Positions 23,514-39,323 of a stretch of DNA of 64,000 nt are shown piece by piece. Position 1 is the stretch's first letter; every line of letters begins with the position of its first letter. Source of the stretch: Piscicola geometra (Eukaryota > Annelida > Clitellata > Hirudinida > Piscicolidae); the NCBI GenBank assembly GCA_943735955.1, contig OX030958.1:9661126-9725125 (forward strand), written 5' to 3'. A model generated the notes under the pieces. That model saw only the letters and a program-made list of their open reading frames with translations, made no database searches and was not told the origin of the DNA. The position numbers were made by a program, and so were the translations under genes.

Positions 23514-24533
23514 ATGTTGTTTCGAAGATGGATCATTGGTCTTTGTGCGTTGATAGCGAAAAGTCAGCTTTGTGTATCAACTCCAAGAAATTGTAAGTTT
23601 TTTGTTCTATAATTTCATTAAAGTTGTTTTAATACAATCTATAATTACATTAAAAATGTTTTAAAGCTGTTTTAATACAATCTATAATTTCATTATTGTT
23701 TTAAAGTTGTTTTAATACAATCATATAATTAAGAATTTAGAATAATAATTGAATCTATTTCCGTGTTGAGGTAACTTATTATTCATGAAATACTCTTTGC
23801 CCGAGTGTAGTACACTGAGTTCCACTCATGAACTCACCAAACCACCCTTTCAGTTTCTTCCTACAACATCCTCTTGCACAAACCGTCCAGACAAGCTGGC
23901 GATTACTTTTTCCAAAAGAGTCATCACGCGGTAGATGGAAACTATAATTCAAATTTGATAGGCCAATCTTGCGCCCATGCCTCTGGTGAGGGAACGTGGT
24001 GGCTTTGCGACATGCAAAACTTCTACCTGGTTGGGAAAGTGTCTCTTTATGGTAGGAATGAATATTTTAATCGTTTAGACCACTTCATCATAGGTCTTTC
24101 CACAAGCGACTACGGAGGCGCTGATGTGGTCAGAGGCACGTACCACATATGTGCCCAATATCGGGATATTATTAACGAAACTGGTCCCTTCACGGTGTAT
24201 TGCCTTCTGCCCACACCCTTCTCCAAATACCTCATTGTGCAGCAGCCTCTACCCGCAATAGGATCTCTCACAATATGCGAGATTGAAGCGTTTGTAGTTG
24301 AGGTCAAGAGAGCACACAAGTGGCGATCGTTCAGAGGCTTCTACCAGGAAAACTTCGAAATGGCCAGACTGGCAAAGAAGAGTGGTCTGGAGTGCACTTT
24401 GGAGTGTTTCAGCATGGAAGGTTGCTGGTCTGCCAGTCGTTCGAGCTCCGGAGAGTGCATCCTCAGTGCCAGCGACAGCACCAGTGTTCTTGTCTATGAT
24501 GAAGCGTGGGAATGTTTTCATGGATTCGAATAA
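23514..24533 (+). CDS. secreted fucolectin-like (F5/8 type C-like) protein with Cys-rich tail
   Basis: Two exons, 23514-23592 and 23854-24533, with clean GTAAGT donor and TTTCAG acceptor; the split codon is TTT and the product is 252 residues. Exon 1 is a classic signal peptide (RRW then a hydrophobic core IIGLCALIA). Exon 2 opens with the fucolectin/tachylectin-4 pattern LLHKPSRQAG, AVDGN, C-x-HAS, WWLCDMQ, a V-x-LYGR strand, the RLDHF-x-IGLS strand, then a Cys pair (HICAQY, YCLLP) and LTICEIEAF. Family members are fucose-binding lectins used in innate recognition. After the lectin domain a roughly 75-residue tail with CTLECFSMEGCWSAS and EWECF-like cysteines resembles a PAN/apple-type module. 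Ligand residues cannot be judged by eye. Confidence 0.75.
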
Positions 24534-24619
24534 TCTGTTTCAAAGAATTAGTTTTAACTTTTGTTTTACTTTTTAACGTACTTTTCTTTATGTTTATTTG
24601 TTTTTTGTTTATGTAGACA

Positions 24620-24625
24620 ATTAAA
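24620..24625 (+). promoter_or_regulatory. polyadenylation signal (ATTAAA)
   Basis: ATTAAA lies 87 bp after the stop of the fucolectin-like gene, the first such hexamer downstream. Confidence 0.5.
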
Positions 24626-26522
24626 CCTTTAAAAACGATAAAAAAGTTTTCATCCCACTTATACGCACAAGTTACGGATTTTGTGATGGAATCAGGCTGT
24701 AATATTTTTTAAAGAAAATATATTTTCGTTTTATTATTTTATGATTCTAAAAATATTCATTTGGTTTTAATATTTGTTAAAGTTTAATCAACGAAACAAA
24801 AACATAATGTCCTGAAAAACAAGATCATTTTTATAAACTATTTTACCTTTTTTTTTCGTAGATTTCAAACCCTATTAGATAACATGCACCAATTAAATGT
24901 AAACTGCTGTCTTTTTGATTACTTTCTTTTTGTGCAAACATTGATAATTTAATTTGAATTATTCAAACGTATTTTCTGATTTGATGAGCCCTTGCTAATT
25001 GGAATTGAGAATCGATGATGATTTGTTCATATGATGTCTTCTCGTCATTTACGTTTTGAACTTTTGCATGATACAATATAGGATTTATTGCTTCACTAAC
25101 GTTATCGATTCATTCCATTGTCATATACATAGACAGAGTGCATTGAAAAAAAATTGGAAAAAAATTATATAATTTTCACTTTTTCTTGTTCCATTTGTTT
25201 GATGTCATAAACGTTTACCTTGAATATCCTTCAACTATGTCGAATGAAACCATTTGAAATTGAGTGGAAAATGAAATGACTTATTTAAAGCAAGAGCATA
25301 ATACTTGCATGCTAGAGCCATCCGTCAGTTTTGCGAGACAATCGATTTGAATAATTTAAACAACCTAACGTAACAATCGTTCCGTCGCAACATGTCGACA
25401 ATGGCCTATCGACGATAGCTGTAATATGCTGTTGTTATCGAGTCGCTTGGAGTTACTCTGAAACCAATTTAAAAGTTAAAATTCGTATATTTTTGATTCG
25501 TTAGTTTTTTAATTAACTTGGGTGAAACGATATTGAGTATAGAGTTGTGTTCCTTTCTAAACTTAATCATTCATTTCTTAATAGTGAATTTTTATTTTAT
25601 GTATCATTAAGATGTAATTATTCCCAATGTAAATATCTCGAAACAATAGCTTATTTATTAAATATTTATTTCAATCATTTTTATTCTTTAAGTGACACTG
25701 AAGCATACACTTTTAAATATTATTTTTTAATCAACAAACTTTAAGAATTTAATTTTAAGTGTGATTTAAATGGACTTCAAATGAACGAAAAAAAGAAGTT
25801 AGAATTGAAGAAATATTTATAATGTCGAGTAAATGTTGAAGTACTGTACAATTTTAAATTCTATTTTAAGAATTAGAACTTATTGTACAATTTCAAATTG
25901 AATTCCTTTACTATTTTTAAAATATCCCTTTGAATAAAAAGAAATAAATAATTTAAATAATTTGTGAAAAATTCAAATATGTTTAGGAAAACTCCCCAAA
26001 AAACGAATGTGAGACAATTGAAGTTAATTGAAATCAAAGAAAAGGCACTTCAGTCATTTTTCGACAAGAATAAATACTCAAATGATTAAGTACAGTATAA
26101 TTTGGAATACAATTGAACAATGTAAACCTTACTGTGTAATTTCAAATAGGATTCATGAAAAAAAAATATTTGAATAAAAAGAGAGAAATACTTTGAATAA
26201 TTTTTGAAAAAACAAAGAAAAAATTTTTGGAACAAATTCTGAAAAACGAAATGTAAAACAAATTATGTAAAGCCAAGTAAATACATAGTTATTTTTCTTA
26301 AAAATAAATATTTTGTAAAAAATAAATTCTAATATATTTTCCACAAATGACATCTAAGCCACCCATTGAATCAACTTTCTTGGTTCGTAAAACTCAAAGA
26401 CCCATCCTTAGAATGTCATTTGACAGCACGGCTGCAAAAATAAAGTTCTTAACCAAGACGACAACTGCAACAAAAACAGCACCAGCAACAACGACGACAA
26501 CAACGACGACAACTACAACACC
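24626..26522. other. intergenic, AT-rich, no gene recognised
   Basis: Nothing with recognisable protein content. The last 180 bp (26340-26522) lie immediately downstream of the RAD21-like stop on the minus strand and would be its 3' untranslated region. They include a CAA/ACA-rich run at 26460-26520. Confidence 0.5.
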
Positions 26523-29424
26523 TCACAACTGGGCGAAGTTGCGAGCTGGAGCGACGTCGATCTCGCCATAGGCGGTCTCTTGCGACACCTTCAGAACCTG
26601 CGTCTTCACCAGCTGCAAAAGAAGACCGAAAAAGAACGCCATCTTGTGTCTCGACGTAGCGCCTACTTTTGCAACTGCTTCGAAGAACTTGGCGGAACCT
26701 TTGCGACTGATTTGATTCCTTATGCCAGTCCTGAACAACGCTCTCAACTCCTCCCTGCTGCGCTCCTCCTTGCTGGAGCATCCGCTGTTGTTGTTCACGG
26801 GACTCGTGGCAGCAGCAGCAGCAGCATTGAGTGTCGTGTCCGGGGTGGAACTCGTCAGCGATGCACGTTTCTCACGCACCTTTTGAGCGGTGCATACTCC
26901 ATGTGCACATATAGGTGAACACACCACCTCATTGCAATACTGCACAAAAACACTTCTAACATCAGAATAACACTTCTAACACACGAACAACTCTACTAAT
27001 ACAAAAACCACAACAGCAACAACAAAAACAACAACTACAACAATAACAACAACAACAACAACTACTACTATAACAACAACCTGGCTGACTTCAAGTTCAG
27101 GATCGAAGTTTTCTTGGCCAGAAGTTGCCATCAACCTTTTCCTCCTCTGTGACTATCATAATCATCATCATAAGCATTTAATTATATTCATAATCATCAT
27201 CATAAGCATTTAATTATATTCATAATCATCATCATAAGCATTTAATTATATTCATAATCATCATCATAAGCATTTAATTATATTCATAATCATCACCATA
27301 AGCATTTAATTATATTCATAATCATCATCATAAGCATTTAATTATATTCATAATAATCATCATTTCTATCTCACCACCACCATCATCATCATCACCTGAA
27401 TGACATTAGTATTTCTAGGACTGAGCGGAGAGTGGATCAAAGGAAGATTCAAGGTTGGCAGAGGAGAAGCTAGAAAAATCATCATCAGCACCATCATCGA
27501 TATCACTCACTCACTCACTCACTCACCTAATCACTCACTCACTCACTCACTCACTCACTCACTCACTCACTCACTCACTCACTCACTCACTCACTCACTC
27601 ACCCATCATCATCTGAGACGACTCCATCATCACCACCACATCATCCTCCTTCCTGCTTGCATTCCTCATCACTTCCGCCTCCTCTTCCTCCTCCTCCCTC
27701 CTCTCACTCCCTGGAGACTTTTCACCTTTATTACATATTTCAATACACATTTTCTTTGCTTTAGTTATGCTTATATTTAGTACGATTAAATAACATTTAT
27801 AATACTTTATTCAATTATGTTTGATTTTTTTTCATGATATTTATCTTATTTTAGTTATAATCTTTATTATCATTATCATGGTCAGAGTGGTTGTCATGGT
27901 TACAGTCTTACTGGCATCATCTCTGAGCGGATCTTCCTTCGTCGTCAGCATGTTTTCCTGAAAACACTGCATTGATCGGTAGGTGGGTTGGTAGGTTGGT
28001 TGGTTGGTTGGTTGGTTGGTAGGTTGGTTGGTTGGATGGTTGGTTGGTTGGTTGGATGGTAGGTTGGTTGGTTGGTAGGTTGGTTGGTTGGTTGGATGGT
28101 TGGTTGGTTGGTTGGATGGTTGGTTGGTTGGTTGGTAGGTTAGTAGGTGCGTTATTGCTCGCAAAGTCATCAGAAACAAACTCTAAAAAAATCCACTCAA
28201 ATGTTCTCCTCTCAAAAGCAACCACCCAGGCTTCCACAGCAACCACCAGCCCTCCAACAACACCACCCACCACCTTCAGCAGACGATCGACCAGCAGACA
28301 CCTGCCTGGCATCCTGAACAAGTGCTCCCTCCGACTCTCCACGCACATCGCCATCGCCTTCCGGGTGGCAGGGGCGAAGTCAGGCGCGTCCGAGAGGCTT
28401 TGAGACGGGTCGGTGATTTGTTGCTTGATGAAAGAACTGGAAAGTTGCGATTGCAGGTCGATGCAGAGGTTGTTGTTGTTGCTGTTGATGTCCTTGTGAG
28501 GTCTTTTTGGCGCTCTTCGTTGCTTCTCTTCTGTGGAGTGCAGTGCCGACTTCCAATACAGTGTATTGACAACACTCAATGCTGTTATAAACAACGTAAA
28601 ATATTAAAGTCTTCATGCAATTTTAAATAAATTTTCTTTAAAAAAGTTATAATCTTGATTTGATTGTTGTGGTTGAGTTTGTTGGAGTGTCATGTATGGA
28701 GAATTGATTGTTAAAATGAAATAACCTCTGACGAGCTGTGAGATGGTGAGACTGTGGAGTTTGATTCTGCTGTATTGAGCTTGCTGTTGGTCTGTCGCCA
28801 TTGCAGAATGCATCGGTAGTTGTTCTAATTCTCGAATTTGTTGAGAAAGATTCATAGCTTGTTGTTGTTGCGGTGGTGGTTGGAGCGGCAGTTGGGGGGA
28901 CGTGATGAACTGGTCGAAGACGGGTTCGAGGGACTGGTGCAGGAGATTGGTGGAGGAGGCTTGGTCGACTGGGTTGCAGAGAGCAAACTCCTCGTCTACT
29001 GGGAAGGCGTCCAAGTCGTCGAGCACTGTTTTGGGATTCATCTCGAGGTTTCGCGACGTCGGCATCTCAATAATCTTTTCGCTAAGAACTATTCACATTC
29101 TACTTCCCTCCATTCTCTCACTGCCCACCCACTCACCAATCCGCATCAAGTCTTCTCTCTCGCCTCCGTTCAAGAAGCTCACGTCGATCTCCTTCAAGGT
29201 GATGTCCTCTTGTCGACTCACATAACACCCTCCTCCTCCTCTCCCTCCCCCTCCTCCCCCTCTTCCCCCTCCTCCTTTGTTTTTCTTGAATACTGGAGCG
29301 TCAGAACTGCACAAAAAGCATTCATACGCCTCAATCGGCATAACAAACGTCATGTGTGAAGAGAAGCAAATAAATGTTATCTCTTTCGCCATCATGACTG
29401 TCTCAAAAAAAATTATATAGCATT

Positions 29425-29476
<52 letters not shown>

Positions 29477-30284
29477 GAAAGATGCCTATCTACATTCGAA
29501 CACTGCATGCATTAGAGCGTACAAGAGATCGAAAATGTCTCCATCTTTTCCTTCGTCCAGCATCTCTTCCATTGCAGTCACCGCCACCATCTTCTTCTTC
29601 TTCTTCTTCTTCATCACCATTCCCTCCACCAGGTTGATCCCATCCATCAGGCGACTGACGCCCTTGCAGCTGAGTTCATGCCTCAGTTCCGAACAGTCCT
29701 TCAGCACATACGATACCTACTCGCGCGCGGGTGTCATTTGAATCGTATAAAGCTTTCGTTGGGGGGATTAGGAAGATTTTATTAGTGAAATGCATGGATA
29801 GTTCGATTTTTTTAGTGATTATATATTTTTCTCATTTTAAAATAGAGGATTACTGAAAAATTGATTTTATAAACGACAAATAAAATGGTGAAAAAAAAAT
29901 AACGACCTTTCTATTGTAGATTTTGACAATGCCAAGAAGCAAATGACATGATATTCTGAGGTTATTGCCAACCTTATGGTGGTGTTGTAAATGTGAGAAA
30001 AAAAATTCATTCAGTAAGATGATTCTTTCATATACTTTCATTTTATCATGAAAATTCAACAATAATTATGGTGGATTTATATGAAAACAAATGTTTAAGG
30101 ATGAATATGCCAAAATCAAAATATAATAAAACGCCAAAAGACTGTGAACCTCAGACGAGACGATGGCGTACGTCATGACTTCGATACTGGTCTCATAGAT
30201 TACCCTCTTGTTCAACCTCCTATCGTGGTGGGCAGCAATCCACGCCGTTCTCAAAGGGTTCCCAGGATTGTTCATTATGGCCAT
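26523..30284 (-). CDS. RAD21: RAD21/REC8-family cohesin kleisin (612 aa)
   Basis: Ten minus-strand exons: 30284-30150, 29972-29907, 29716-29523, 29306-29137, 29088-28726, 28581-28274, 27957-27912, 27469-27396, 27146-27081, 26939-26523. Phases agree at all nine junctions and the total is 613 codons with the stop. The N-terminal SMC3-binding domain reads [14 protein letters not shown] and [14 protein letters not shown] then [21 protein letters not shown] matches the conserved block after it. A middle DFAPATRK and EHLF-x-MPGR segment matches the APPTKK/SA-binding region. The C-terminal winged helix for SMC1 reads [20 protein letters not shown] then AYGEIDV. Kleisins close the cohesin ring in the nucleus. 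The usual MFY start is replaced by MAIMNNPGN, so an alternative first exon is possible. RAD21 fits better than REC8, but a paralogue cannot be excluded. The exon 4/5 junction uses a very short intron (48 bp) and is the least certain. Confidence 0.85.
27166..27358. repeat. 32-bp tandem repeat in RAD21 intron
   Basis: About six copies of a 32-bp unit (CATAATCATCATCATAAGCA...) alternating a CAT run with TTTAATTATATT. It lies in the intron between 27146 and 27396. Confidence 0.93.
27504..27603. repeat. (CTCA)n microsatellite
   Basis: About 25 copies of a CTCA tetranucleotide with one CCTAAT interruption. It lies in the RAD21 intron between 27469 and 27912. Confidence 0.97.
27976..28142. repeat. 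(GGTT)n tetranucleotide repeat with GGAT/GGTA variants
   Basis: About 165 bp in the RAD21 intron between 27957 and 28274. Open frames across it (Pro/Thr/Asn/Gln) are repeat artefacts. Confidence 0.96.
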
Positions 30285-30971
30285 TGTCACATGATTTAAA
30301 TCTTTTTGGGAGATTTTCAAAGTTATGTTGTTTGACTAATGCATTGATGATAGCTTTTATAGAATTTAATTGTATTTATAATATAAATTTTATATGTTAA
30401 TCTTTGAAGAACGAACATTTATTATTATTATCTCTGGCTCTCCCTAATTTTGAGTTATTTTGAAATATATTCATATTTAAAAAATTTTCTTGACTTCTGC
30501 TTAAATTTCCAAAAGATAAATCGTCTGTGGAGCAGACGAGATCTTAAAAGTCCCATCCTAATAGGGATGGGCGAAAAGATTATATTATTTTTATACTAAT
30601 AATATTATTAATGAATATATTTTTTTGATATAAAAAATAATTAATATTTTTTATTTATTCAAATTTATTATCTAAATACATTAAATTTAATTTTTTAAAT
30701 TATTATTTTTTAACAAATTTAAATGTTATTAATAAAAAAAAGACAAAAAAATTATCAATTAAAAAATATTTATTTATAGCTCCAAGATAAAGTTATTCAA
30801 GTAGTTGTGGAAATAGAAGCACCGTCTATGAAAAAAAATATATTTACTTCTTCCGCTGATAATGGCAGTCGCTTTAATGAGTGTGGCTTGTTAGATCGTG
30901 TGTTTTTACCAGTTTTTATACTTTTATCCAAGTCGATTTGAAGAATTTTTAGATTGACACTCAATTCCAAA
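30285..30971. promoter_or_regulatory. divergent intergenic region between RAD21-like and LSM14
   Basis: 687 bp separate the two start codons, which point away from each other, so this must hold both promoters. It contains two adjacent perfect hairpins: 30521-30539 (stem TCGTCTG/CAGACGA, loop 5) and 30552-30571 (stem CCCATCC/GGATGGG, loop 6). Between these and LSM14 lies an AT-rich block. No TATA box is convincing. Confidence 0.5.
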
Positions 30972-34647
<3,676 letters not shown>

Positions 34648-34687
34648 AATCTCCAGATCCGGTAAGGATTTCATTATTTTCTTATAT

Positions 34688-35384
<697 letters not shown>

Positions 35385-35962
35385 AAAATAATAATAATGA
35401 TACATCATCACCATCAATACAAATGCTTCAAACCATCGGCATGCCTACTACAGGAAATATAAAGAATGGCGAGAATTAGAAGAATTTATGGCGGGAAATG
35501 GTCAACTGTGGAAGATCCTAGCTGTTAATCATACACTTTAGTGAGACATTCGTCGTGCGTCGTTGTATCACAGGCGTTTTTATTTACTTACAAACTATCG
35601 ATGAATATTATTTTGTCAAATTGTCATCTTTTAGTTGATATTTTATTTAAGTTATCATATTCAATTTTAATTTCATCATTACATAGGATTTTATAGTTTT
35701 ACAAGATCAAGCGTTTTTAGGTCGATAAGAACACTAACTGGTTATATTAACTAGTTATGTGATGAAAATGGTTATTTTAAGAAATTAATTGTTTAGGTCT
35801 GACTAAAAGTTTAATTATAGTTATATTAATTACTATTATTTAATGCGCATAACTTTAATTTAATTAATTACAGCAGAATAGACTCAGTGTAAATAAGAAA
35901 AGATGGCGATCAAAATCTAGAACATTTGAATCTATTTATATGCACTGTGAGCATTTCTTTGG

Positions 35963-35968
35963 AATAAA
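35963..35968 (+). promoter_or_regulatory. candidate polyadenylation signal (AATAAA) for LSM14
   Basis: First AATAAA in plain sequence after the TAC array, 1.3 kb past the LSM14 stop. Sequence in between (35400-35960) shows no gene. Confidence 0.35.
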
Positions 35969-36027
35969 TGTGTTCGATACCCGTATGAAATACCTGAGTA
36001 TTCATGCATTTGTAGACTTAATCAACG

Positions 36028-36158
36028 ATGGCAGCGTGTTCTAATGGATCTGTTGGAAGAAATAAAATATTCTATGAATTAAGTCTCAACTCTCAGTTCG
36101 TAAAAGCTTCAAAACACTGCAACAATAATCCGAGTCATCTTCATGAAGCTGGTCAAAG
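36028..36158 (+). CDS. candidate first exon of a small unidentified gene
   Basis: An ATG in good context (CAACGATGG) opens 43 codons that run without a stop into a good donor (CAAAG/GTATTG, phase 2). The peptide begins MAACSNGSVGRNKIFYEL. One acceptor near 36268 (TCTCAAG) would continue in phase for about 22 more residues to a stop near 36335, giving a protein of about 67 residues. No family is recognised. The coding case rests on the context, open length and donor only. Confidence 0.3.
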
Positions 36159-36399
36159 GTATTGTCTTTTTTTATTCTTGACCAGCCTGTCACTTGAATG
36201 TTAGTTTTCAAATATAAATTATTTAAGAAGAAATTTTTTTTTTTTAATTGTAAACATCGTTCTCAAGCACTCGTTGTGGAGGAGATCAGGACAGGTCCTT
36301 TAATCTCTTGTCAGCACGGTTCATTCGTGCAGTCTGAACGAAGTGAGTTTATTTTCAGAGGCATTTGTCTAAGCGCAAACCAACGCTTTGAAAACTGAA

Positions 36400-36995
36400 T
36401 TAAAAGGTGTTCAATACTTTCTAGACCACTTTTCACGAGAACTCTCAAACCTAAGCGGTTACACACGGCGTATTGAAAAAGACGACTTTGACGTAAAACT
36501 GATTTAGTTTTTGTAGTTCAACTCGTGAAAATTGTTAAGCCCTTATGATGTAACAGATGTTGTAAAAAAATTATAGTGTTATCAATAGAGCTAAAAAGAT
36601 TAATCGAAGGCTTTAAAGCAATCTATTAAGTATTTAAACTAAGGCTTGCAATCGATTAAAAATTCAAACGTAAGTCCTGCAACTCAAAGATTGCCTGTTC
36701 GAATCCCTGTTGAGCCAACCGTCAGTTATCCTATACTGGGTGTATATGATGCGGTGTTTGCGACTACTATCTAAGCCATCCCCGCTCGTGTCATTGTGGT
36801 TTCAAGCACTTTTAATTATTTCTGTCTTAATGATTATATTAAATTTGTTAACTTTTATTATTAAAGTGTCTATCTAACTGCTGAAAGTGTATACAAAATA
36901 GATAAAAAAGAAGCTTATAGTCTTATTTTATTTCACAGACAATCAATGTTTAGTTTAATAATTTTTAAGATTATATTTAATTATCACACACCTAC
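36400..36995. other. intergenic; weak pol III B-box-like element
   Basis: AT-rich. At about 36700-36716 a GTTCGAATCCC matches the pol III B box, but no A box with proper spacing is seen. It may be a worn SINE head. Confidence 0.3.
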
Positions 36996-37003
36996 ATATA
37001 TAT
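36996..37003 (+). promoter_or_regulatory. TATA box, secreted Cys protein gene A
   Basis: ATATATAT follows TTATCACACACCTAC. The same TTATCACAC-x-CCTA-TATATAT arrangement precedes gene B, so the promoter was duplicated with the gene. Confidence 0.6.
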
Positions 37004-37036
37004 CCTAAAGGATTAGCCTTTCCTAATCTTTAAAGA

Positions 37037-37668
37037 ATGTGCCCCAAGACGCTCTTTTTGGTGGTGGTGATCACAGCATCGATGCTGGTCCTGATGAAAG
37101 CCACAAACGTCTTCAGTACCCAAGCTGGAAAAATCAGCTTCATTGACGAAGTTAACATCCATAGAGAAGCAAAACTCCTAAGCCCAATTGTAATTATATT
37201 TTTTATTGTCCATTAACTTTTTGAACTTAAGTCAATTCAATGAATATTCCATTTATTTGAAGTCTAATTAACTTATCCCATTCCCTAGGGCTGGAAAACT
37301 AAATTTCTGAATAGCGATCTGAAAGATGAAGAATGTCCCACTATACAAACACTGCATCCTCAAGGTGCCTCAGTAGCCACATTCTCCAGCGAGATGTTAG
37401 ACGTGAAGAGCCTGGTGCAGCGCTGGATCGAGGATGTCGGTTCAAATGGCTACAAAATGGTGAAAGCATTTTAATGGATCTTTAAAAGGCATTTATAAAT
37501 TATCATACAAACCTTATATTTAGAAATTATAATAATTTAAATGCATGAGTTTATTCATTTAAGTTGATGAAGCCGGCGTTGAAGTACGTTGGCTGTTATT
37601 CCAGCTCTTGCCCAAATGAACTGTATAATGATCTTGAAGGCTCCCTGCTGATCTGCTACCCTCAATAT
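37037..37668 (+). CDS. small secreted Cys-containing protein A (possibly CAP-like)
   Basis: Three coding exons, 37037-37189, 37289-37459 and 37564-37668, all in phase 0. The N-terminus is a signal peptide (LFLVVVITASMLVLM). The mature part holds SFIDEVNIHREAKLL, a single Cys in exon 2 (EECP), then LVQRWIEDVG and in exon 3 VGCYSSSCP...LLICYPQY. The ending resembles the GC-x3-C...VC-Y-P block of CAP/SCP proteins, and the start resembles the CAP H-x-x-R helix. However, the central His/Glu residues are missing and the protein is short, so this is a degenerate CAP at best. If the last donor (GTTAGA) is not used, the frame ends 15 codons later. Its paralogue is 1.4 kb downstream. Confidence 0.6.
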
Positions 37669-37878
37669 GTTAGAAACATTCTTTTATGGAAGACTATTGA
37701 AATCTTTAAATAATATATTAACGCATTAAACTGAAATTAGAATTTTTTTTAAAGAACTACATTAAAATAGCTATCTTCAACAAACATCGAGCTTGTGGGA
37801 AAAATGGTCTAGTTAAACATTTAGCATGGGGAAAGTAATTGATTTAAATAATAATCCTTGTTTTTCATTGCGAGACTG

Positions 37879-37884
37879 AATAAA
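37879..37884 (+). promoter_or_regulatory. polyadenylation signal, gene A
   Basis: AATAAA within GAGACTGAATAAAAGA, a block repeated almost identically after gene B. Confidence 0.55.
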
Positions 37885-38412
37885 AGAGATTCAAAACTAT
37901 CAAGTTGCTTTCAAATTACTTTAAATATAAAAATGATTGTGACAAAAAGAAAGAAATGTGAAATAAAAATAATGCTATATATGTATGCACCCGTCAAACT
38001 CATTTCTCAATTTGAGATAGGCTCTCTGATGATGATAGCAAATATATTAACCAAGCCACATAGGCGCCTGTTCGCAAGCCTCTATGCCAGCATTTTTTAT
38101 TTAATTTACAAATCCTTAAAGTATGTGAATTCAAACACCATACTAGTTAATGCATCTTTTTATTGATTTGATGCAACACTCGCTTCAGAGCTTATTGCAA
38201 TTTCTGATTAAATGTCGAAATTATGCAACATTGTGATGAAGTAATTTCTGTTTTAGTGTTGAAATAATTTTTTATTAATTTCTTATTTTAATGCCCATCT
38301 GGCTTTGGTGAAAATAGATAAGAAAACGTATAAAAGAATCGTAGAATTAAATTTTATTTAATCGATTTTTGGTTCGATCCTTTTTCTTATTTATTTTTAA
38401 TTATCACACGCC

Positions 38413-38419
38413 TATATAT
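38413..38419 (+). promoter_or_regulatory. TATA box, secreted Cys protein gene B
   Basis: TATATAT about 50 bp upstream of the ATG at 38467, in the same flanking context as in gene A. Confidence 0.6.
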
Positions 38420-38466
38420 CTCCGAAGAGATGAGACATTTTCATCTTTACAGATTCTTCGTTGAAA

Positions 38467-39109
38467 ATGTTCTTCAAGGCGGTCTTTTTGGTGGTGGTGA
38501 TGCTAGCCCTGATGGAAGCCAAGAACATGTTCGCCTCTCGAGCTCAACAGGAAACCTTCATCACAGAACTGAACAAACAGAGGATAGCAAAACTCCTAAT
38601 GCCAACTGTAATTCTGTTTTATTTTCTATATTAACTTTTTGAATTTAATTTAATTTCAAGTCTAATAAACTTTTCACTTTCAGGCTTGGAGAAAAGTATT
38701 TCCGAATAGCGATCTGAAAGAGGGAGCATGCCCCAAAATGTCGCCAAATGATGGATCGGTATCCACGTTTGCCGAGAAGCCAGGCGTGATAGACCTGGTG
38801 CATCAGTGGGAGCGAACTATCGGATCAATTGGATACAACATAGTATCTTCCACTAATTTTGTTTTTTTATCTAACTTTATTGCTATTACTTTTTTATCTA
38901 GCATTATTGTTGTATATTTAACAAAGTGGAAAAAATAAATTAATTTAGTTAAAATAGTATAAGTAAGATATTTTAATTTTATTTTCCCGTTTTAATCATT
39001 CAAGTTAACGAACGGAGCGTTGAAGGAAATTGGCTGTTATTCCAGCTCTTGCCCAAGTAAACTGGATCCTGATGGTAAGAAAGCCCTGGTGGTCTGCTAT
39101 CCTCTATAT
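38467..39109 (+). CDS. small secreted Cys-containing protein B (paralogue of A)
   Basis: Three coding exons, 38467-38607, 38684-38842 and 39005-39109, all phase 0, with intron positions identical to gene A and a third exon of the same length (105 nt). The signal peptide AVFLVVVMLALMEA is followed by ETFITELNKQRIAKLL, one Cys (EGACP), LVHQWERTIG, then IGCYSSSCP...LVVCYPLY. A fourth exon probably starts at 39236 (acceptor CAATTGCAG) and supplies E and a stop. Four cysteines are conserved with A (one in exon 2, three in exon 3), which suggests two disulphides. Exon 1 and exon 2 have diverged much more than exon 3, as expected for secreted effector or defence peptides, though function is unknown. 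Confidence 0.6.
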
Positions 39110-39317
39110 GTAAGATACATACTTTTTTGATTTAAAATGTTTATTAAATAAACCATCAACGAAAAATCTGCTAGCCTCGATATGTAAAAACATTCTTTTA
39201 TGTAAAACGACTGACTTAAACATTTCCAATTGCAGGAATGATGCATGGGCGAGTTGAAACATTCAGCATGCGGAAAGTAATCGATATAAATAAATAAATA
39301 TTCTCCTTGGGAGACTG

Positions 39318-39323
39318 AATAAA
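39318..39323 (+). promoter_or_regulatory. polyadenylation signal, gene B
   Basis: AATAAA in GAGACTGAATAAAAGA, matching the gene A site. Confidence 0.55.

Noticed and set aside
36690..36720. Possible tRNA gene from GTTCGAATCCC
   Set aside because: No A box at proper distance and the arms do not pair as a cloverleaf.
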